Shown one piece after another: positions 6,192-10,060 of a stretch of 10,060 nt of DNA. Below the pieces are notes generated by a model that was given only the letters and a program-made list of their open reading frames with translations, did no database searches and was not told where the DNA came from. This stretch comes from Methanobacterium sp. (lineage in GTDB: Archaea; Methanobacteriota; Methanobacteria; Methanobacteriales; Methanobacteriaceae), in contig PMMV01000025.1 of NCBI GenBank assembly GCA_003162115.1, positions 13,890 through 23,949 on the forward strand, given 5' to 3'. A program made the translations under genes and the position numbers. How positions within the stretch are numbered: the stretch's first letter is position 1; each line of letters begins with the position of its first letter.

Positions 6192-7637
6192 TTATTCCAT
6201 CTCTGGTACACGATTTTTAATATGATTAGAAATTTTTTTGTTGGGTAGGATAAATTGTGATGTGATTATACCCAGAACTAGTAAAATAGCAATTACATAG
6301 AAATCATTTATAATACCACCCACTAATTTTTCCAACAACATGGCATTGAAGGTACCCATTAACAATATAATTCCCAGTATAGCCGTTCCCATGGAACTGT
6401 TAAGATTGCTGTTGGTATTCCAAATGGCAGATGCATCGGGTTGTTTATCGCGGCTGACCTTGGAAAATGCTAGGTTAGAAAGGTGAGTCAAGATTATTCC
6501 TCCTCCTAATCTGATCAATGCCAATCCAAATGCTATCTGCTCAAAACTGGTGTGCAAACCGAATACATTGATTAAGTAGACACTTCCAAGAAGTGCAATT
6601 AAGAATCCTGTACTTATGATGTATCGTGGCTGAAATCTCTCCGAAACTCGGCCCGTTGTGAAAGTAATTATAAACATTGGTAAAACCATTGCCACCAATA
6701 AATATCCCGTTATTATTGCTGTGAATCCTAATACTGTTTGTACAAATACTGGAATAATAAAACGAACTCCGCCAGTTATTAATCCCAATAAAAATCTGTT
6801 GGTGTTACCAGATCAAAAGATCTATTTTCAAAAAGTCTAATATCAACTAGGGGATGTTCATTTCTTTTATTCTACTTCTCTGGTTGAAGTAGAATACTAT
6901 TAATAGAATAACTCCAATTATAATAATATAAATGGAAATGTAGATTGTGTAGGGATTGTTGAGTAGTATTAATCCGTAAACTAATAGAAATATTCCCAGG
7001 CCCGAGATAACTGCCCCTAGTATGTTAACTTCTGACCAGTTCATGGTTTTAAGGAAATGATGGAATTACCCTGGAGAATACCAGTATAACTAGTATTATC
7101 AGAAATTCTAATCCAAATGCGTACCTCCATGTGTAGTAAGTGCTTAAAAACCCACCAATAATTGGTCCCACCAGTGTTGCGCCTGATGTTATAGATGCAA
7201 CTAAGCCTAGTGCTGTGGCTCTTCTTTTACCTGTATAACTACCTATAACAATGGAGGTTGCAGCAACCCACATTAAAGCACCGCCAATTCCTTCAAGTAC
7301 GGACCATCCCAAAAGTAGCATGGTACTGTTTATGCTTAATGCTGCAATTAGAGTACCGATACCATAGATTCTTGCACCTATTAGGAATGTTCTCTTTCTG
7401 CCTAGAACATTTTCCAGTTCTCCGCTTAACAAAGTTAAACTTGCAAGTACCAGTGCATAGGTAACAATAATATTCTGAAAGGTGAAAATGGTGTTGTGCA
7501 GATCATGGACTAGGGTGGTTATTCTACGTTTAAAAATGTGAGGTCAATGGATATGGTGAAAAGTGCCAGAATAACAATTATTAAAGTGAACCAGCCCACA
7601 TTTAATTCATTTTCTATTATTACATCTTTACGTTCAT
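6192..7637 (-). pseudogene. DHA2-family drug/H+ antiporter (EmrB/QacA type MFS), broken by multiple frameshifts
   Basis: Read on the minus strand from an ATG at 7637 (AGAGG, complement of 7643-7647, lies just before it) to the stop at 6192-6194, this is about 482 codons, the full length of a 14-helix MFS exporter. It is split among frames. Pieces in order: NVGWFTLIIVILALFTISIDLTFLNV; then ITTLVHDL...GELENVLGRKRTF (motif A region) through SGATLVGPIIGG (motif C-like) to a stop at 7049-7051; then MNWSEVNILGAVISG to 6847-6849; then HPLVDIRLFENRSFDL; then NRFLLGLITGGVRFIIPVFVQ to the end. Frameshifts fall near 7523 (one base lost), 7051 (one T gained), 6857 (one base lost) and 6807 (one base lost); a further one lies close to the start codon. 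All domains survive in order with no large deletion, so decay looks recent. A functional efflux pump would be predicted only if these indels are sequencing errors. Confidence 0.88.
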
Positions 7638-7691
7638 TCTAACCTCTTGATCAAATATAAACAAGACTGATATTTTTTCTAAAGATACTTT

Positions 7692-7916
7692 TCAATTGTT
7701 CATTTCCTTAGAGGTTCTCGATAAAGATTTGATTTCATCAATAATATGTCGTTTTATACTGAAATTTATTATGTTGTCGCTTTCATCATCATAGTTAATG
7801 TTTTTATAATAGATGGACAGGACCCCCTTCCTAATAATAACTGAATTGAATTCTATAAAAAAATATTGGGCTAATTTGGAAATGTATAAATGCGAGTTTG
7901 AGAAGTTATTATTTGT
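7692..7916 (-). pseudogene. Stop-free reading frame without a canonical start; possible gene remnant
   Basis: On the minus strand, codons from 7916 (after a TAA at 7917-7919) to the TGA at 7692-7694 give 74 residues without interruption in an A+T-rich area, where a stop would be expected about every 12 codons. The translation is protein-like in its second half: FIEFNSVIIRKGVLSIYYKN, then KRHIIDEIKSLSRTSKEMNN. No ATG, GTG or TTG occurs in frame until the ATG three codons before the stop, so it cannot be translated normally. It ends 55 bp upstream of the broken transporter's start on the same strand, where a regulator or partner gene would be usual. I do not recognise the family. It is either a 5'-truncated gene or chance. 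Confidence 0.4.
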
Positions 7917-7926
7917 TTATAAAAAA
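7916..7926 (+). promoter_or_regulatory. Possible TATA box for the metallophosphoesterase gene
   Basis: TTTATAAAAAA is a good archaeal TATA-like element. It would start transcription near 7945-7950, leaving a leader of about 70 bases. Other A/T elements at 7931-7942 and 7956-7967 are possible, so the exact promoter is uncertain. Confidence 0.35.
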
Positions 7927-8016
7927 TGATTTAAATATTCACTAAATCTGAATATTTTAAATAAACTTGAAGAAAATATTCATCCAAAATTAACCTGTGC
8001 TAAGGAGGTTCATCCT

Positions 8017-9624
8017 ATGGGTTCTAAAAAAATATTCAAATCAGTATTAAATGTGCAAACTGACATTTCTTCAGATAAAATAGAAGATCCCTCTGTTATT
8101 GATCCTACAGGACGTATAAATATAGTATTCAATGAAGATATAAATATAAGTACATTATCAGACGGAATAAAACTTTACAAAGTTGAATCTGATTGTAAAG
8201 AAGTTGAAATTAATGTTAAAATAGATTTTGATGGGAGTTCATTGTCAAATCTTTATATTAGTAAATCTGATAATTCAGAGTTAGTGGAAGGAGAAGAATA
8301 TAAACTTTCCATAAACAATAAACTAAAATCTATAAGCGAAGCATCTTTAAAAGATGATTTTACCAATTATTTTGCTCTAGATTATTCATTTAATCTTGAT
8401 TCAGAGGGTATTTTAGATTTGAATAATAAAAGAACCATGATAGTATGTATTAGTGATATGCATTTAGGAGCAAACGATATCTATGCTGAAATTAATAAGA
8501 ACCGAGATTCTTTAATAGACTTCTTAAATCATATACGAATTTCACCAAATGTAAGAGAATTGGTTATAGCAGGTGATTTGATTGATGAATGGTTCGTTCC
8601 AATGAATTTAGATACTTTTAATGGAAAAACACAGTTAGACTTCGTAAAATCCGTAGCTTATAACAATAAATCGGTAATAGATGCTTTTAACAACATAATA
8701 AATGATGGAAAAGTAAAAGTGACATATGTACCTGGAAATCATGATTTACTGATAACATCAGAAGATATTCAAAGTATTATGCCCGGTGTTTCTGAAGCTC
8801 GTGACGTTAAAGGTTTGGGGACATATACTCCTTTAGATCATCCTGAGATAATCATTGAACATGGACATAGATATAATTTTTATTGCGCCCCAGATTATTC
8901 AAACCGATCTATAACCCAAACTGATTCCATACTACCAGCAGGATACTTCTTTACAAGAATGGCAACCAGTTCAGTTATACAGGGTCGCCCTGAAAGAGAT
9001 TATGACTTACCCTTAGTTAAGAAAAATGAACTTGGACTGGATCAATATCTTTATTTCCTATACTGGAATGTTTGGAAAGGTCTTATAACAGATTTCCCTA
9101 TAGATGAAGGACTTGATGAGAAAGTCATAAACACGGGTATAGATGGATTCACAGATTTTTATTCGATTAATGATATTTTACCTTATCAAAATCCAGAGAA
9201 TAATTATATTGATCTGAATTTATTTAAAGGAAGTATTGAAATATGGAATGAAAGACAAAATCAAAATTTAGTTCCTATTAAAATTCCCATCGAAGATGCC
9301 ATTACTAAGGGAACTTTTGCAAGCCATCTTGATGATCAATCAGGTATCCAATTCTTTAATAATCCTGGTTTTCAAAAAAGAATAGTTATTTTCGGACATT
9401 CTCATGAGGCTCGAGTCATATCGTCCTTTAATGAAAAACAAGAAAAAAACGTCTATGTAAATTCAGGAACATGGATTGATAAAAATAAATATACAAGGAC
9501 ATTTGTTGTTATAATACCTCAAAAAAGTAAAAATTCAACACCATCCTTTGTAACTCTTTATCAATATTCTGTAAGTGGTGATATTAAAAAATTAGATTCA
9601 GAAGCACTTGCAAAAATGAAATAA
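8017..9624 (+). CDS. Calcineurin-like metallophosphoesterase with N-terminal Big_5-like domain
   Basis: This 535-residue protein appears to have two parts. Residues ~25-125 resemble the bacterial Ig-like Big_5/SbsA domain: DPTGRINIVFNEDINISTLSDGIKLY, then EGEEYKLSINNKLKSISE. From ~140 onward is a metallophosphoesterase with all five metal blocks: D147/H149 (SDMHLG), D187 (AGDLIDEW), N241-H242-D243 (PGNHD), H282/H284 (EHGHRYNF) and H461/H463 (FGHSHEA). The pattern is nearest to the UDP-2,3-diacylglucosamine hydrolase-like branch, but archaea lack lipid A, so the substrate is unknown. About 175 residues lie between the last two blocks, a large family-specific insertion. No signal peptide is visible, which is unusual for a Big_5 carrier and suggests a cytoplasmic enzyme. 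The ATG is secure: AAGGAGGT at 8002-8009 lies 7 bases upstream. It is transcribed alone and followed by a poly-T tract. Confidence 0.85.
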   Translation: MGSKKIFKSVLNVQTDISSDKIEDPSVIDPTGRINIVFNEDINISTLSDGIKLYKVESDCKEVEINVKIDFDGSSLSNLYISKSDNSELVEGEEYKLSINNKLKSISEASLKDDFTNYFALDYSFNLDSEGILDLNNKRTMIVCISDMHLGANDIYAEINKNRDSLIDFLNHIRISPNVRELVIAGDLIDEWFVPMNLDTFNGKTQLDFVKSVAYNNKSVIDAFNNIINDGKVKVTYVPGNHDLLITSEDIQSIMPGVSEARDVKGLGTYTPLDHPEIIIEHGHRYNFYCAPDYSNRSITQTDSILPAGYFFTRMATSSVIQGRPERDYDLPLVKKNELGLDQYLYFLYWNVWKGLITDFPIDEGLDEKVINTGIDGFTDFYSINDILPYQNPENNYIDLNLFKGSIEIWNERQNQNLVPIKIPIEDAITKGTFASHLDDQSGIQFFNNPGFQKRIVIFGHSHEARVISSFNEKQEKNVYVNSGTWIDKNKYTRTFVVIIPQKSKNSTPSFVTLYQYSVSGDIKKLDSEALAKMK

Positions 9625-9637
9625 TATTTAATTTAAA

Positions 9638-9645
9638 TTTTTTTT
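9638..9645 (+). terminator. Poly-T terminator after the metallophosphoesterase
   Basis: Eight T in a row begin 14 bases after the stop codon, within an A/T palindromic surround (ATTTAAAT). This is a typical archaeal termination tract for plus-strand transcripts. Confidence 0.55.
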
Positions 9646-9702
9646 CTATACCAACATGAAATTGTACACAAACAATATATGATACATAATCTTTGTAGAA
9701 AT

Positions 9703-9710
9703 AAAAAAAA
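9703..9710 (-). terminator. Poly-T terminator for the ferritin-like gene
   Basis: Eight A on the plus strand read as eight T for minus-strand transcripts, about 55 bases past the stop of the ferritin-like gene. A short GATC-TTTT-GATC hairpin (9742-9753) lies between. Together with the tract at 9638-9645 it separates the two convergent genes. Confidence 0.5.
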
Positions 9711-9763
9711 GTAAATTAATTTTAATATTATGATTTAAATAGATCTTTTGATCCTATAGGAAT

Positions 9764-10051
9764 TTATTTTTTGCCGGTTAATTCTTCAACTTCTTTTTTA
9801 CCCTTACCTAACTCAATTTCCTGTTCACTATCCATTCTAAGTAGCATTGTTTGAAGTTCGCCTACATGTGTTTTTTCTTCGCCAGCAATATCCATAAGAA
9901 CTGCTCGAATATCTTCGTTGCTTGTCATGTTAGCTGATTCTTCATAGAGATTTATTGCATCGAGTTCTCCTATTATTGCAGCACGAAGTATTTCCCTATC
10001 TAGATCATCCTTTCTTATTTTTATTATATCGATTGGTATTTTCGAAAGCAT
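9764..10051 (-). CDS. Ferritin-like di-iron protein of the encapsulated-ferritin (EncFtn) type
   Basis: This 95-residue minus-strand protein has two helices carrying a ferritin-like half site. E29 lies in GELDAINLYEESA, and E59 and H62 in GEEKTHVGEL. The E-x29-E-x2-H spacing equals that of the ferroxidase ligands of Rhodospirillum rubrum EncFtn (E32, E62, H65, from memory), a family in which short two-helix proteins assemble into decamers and oxidise Fe(II) at the dimer interface. Annotation pipelines often call these rubrerythrin or ferritin-like. Likely role: cytoplasmic iron oxidation/storage or oxidative-stress defence. After the helices the tail is charged (GKGKKEVEELTGKK) and shows no obvious encapsulin-targeting peptide. 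The ATG at 10051 is preceded by GGTAATGTT at the window edge; that GGT could be the end of a truncated Shine-Dalgarno. No encapsulin gene is downstream, and upstream lies outside the window. Confidence 0.8.
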   Translation of the reverse strand: MLSKIPIDIIKIRKDDLDREILRAAIIGELDAINLYEESANMTSNEDIRAVLMDIAGEEKTHVGELQTMLLRMDSEQEIELGKGKKEVEELTGKK

Positions 10052-10060
10052 AACATTACC

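Noticed and set aside
6811..6823. 13-mer GATCAAAAGATCT that also occurs inverted at about 9741-9753
   Set aside because: The two copies are A/T-rich around GATC palindromes, lie in unrelated contexts and have no extended similarity, so they are not taken as a mobile-element end or repeat.
6658..6840. Plus-strand open frame of 60 codons
   Set aside because: It is opposite the exporter pseudogene, where the minus-strand translation carries the membrane segments.
7258..7464. Plus-strand open frame of 68 codons
   Set aside because: It is opposite the exporter pseudogene; the minus-strand reading is unmistakably an MFS transporter.
1..10060. CRISPR array, tRNA, rRNA or insertion sequence
   Set aside because: No regularly spaced repeats, cloverleaf-type sequence, conserved rRNA blocks or transposase with terminal inverted repeats were seen on reading either strand.

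Overview
The window looks like chromosomal DNA from a methanogenic archaeon, most likely of the order Methanobacteriales. It has an archaeal-type PheS whose catalytic domain follows winged-helix modules, a CitG-like protein between hemB and pheS, AT-rich spacers with TATA-like boxes, and strong AGGAGGT-type ribosome binding sites placed before TTG as well as ATG starts. The placement rests on protein character and general knowledge; no database search was run.

Layout. Bases 1-2943 (+) hold a housekeeping run: the end of hemB (tetrapyrrole synthesis), a triphosphoribosyl-dephospho-CoA synthase-like gene, and pheS. An unrecognised gene follows (about 3001-3501). Its excellent Shine-Dalgarno points at an AUC codon, not at the only canonical start. 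Next come a small alpha-beta-barrel (ABM-like) protein (3620-3904) and, on the other strand, an unrecognised 79-residue protein (4015-4254). After a gene-poor stretch there is a single-domain response regulator (4659-5060), preceded by a TATA-like box and a perfect 14-bp palindrome.

The 670-bp spacer 5061-5730 is mostly extremely AT-rich but contains a sharp GC-richer island (about 5321-5505). Nested and bulged helices can be drawn there, making it a candidate structured RNA; this is the most interesting unexplained element of the window. A 96-residue unrecognised protein follows (5731-6021).

The minus-strand block 6192-7637 is a full-length DHA2-type drug/H+ antiporter gene broken by at least four small frameshifts, clearly a pseudogene unless the sequence is faulty. 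Just upstream of it on the same strand is a 74-codon stop-free reading frame with no canonical start (7692-7916), possibly the remains of a companion gene. The window closes with a large cytoplasmic metallophosphoesterase carrying an N-terminal Big_5-like domain (8017-9624, +). Facing it is a small ferritin-like protein (9764-10051, -) whose metal-ligand spacing matches encapsulated ferritins (EncFtn).

The genes do not form one system. The left third is a housekeeping cluster. The middle and right are loosely packed genes with their own promoters and terminators, in a region where gene decay is under way. No mobile element, CRISPR array, tRNA or rRNA was seen.
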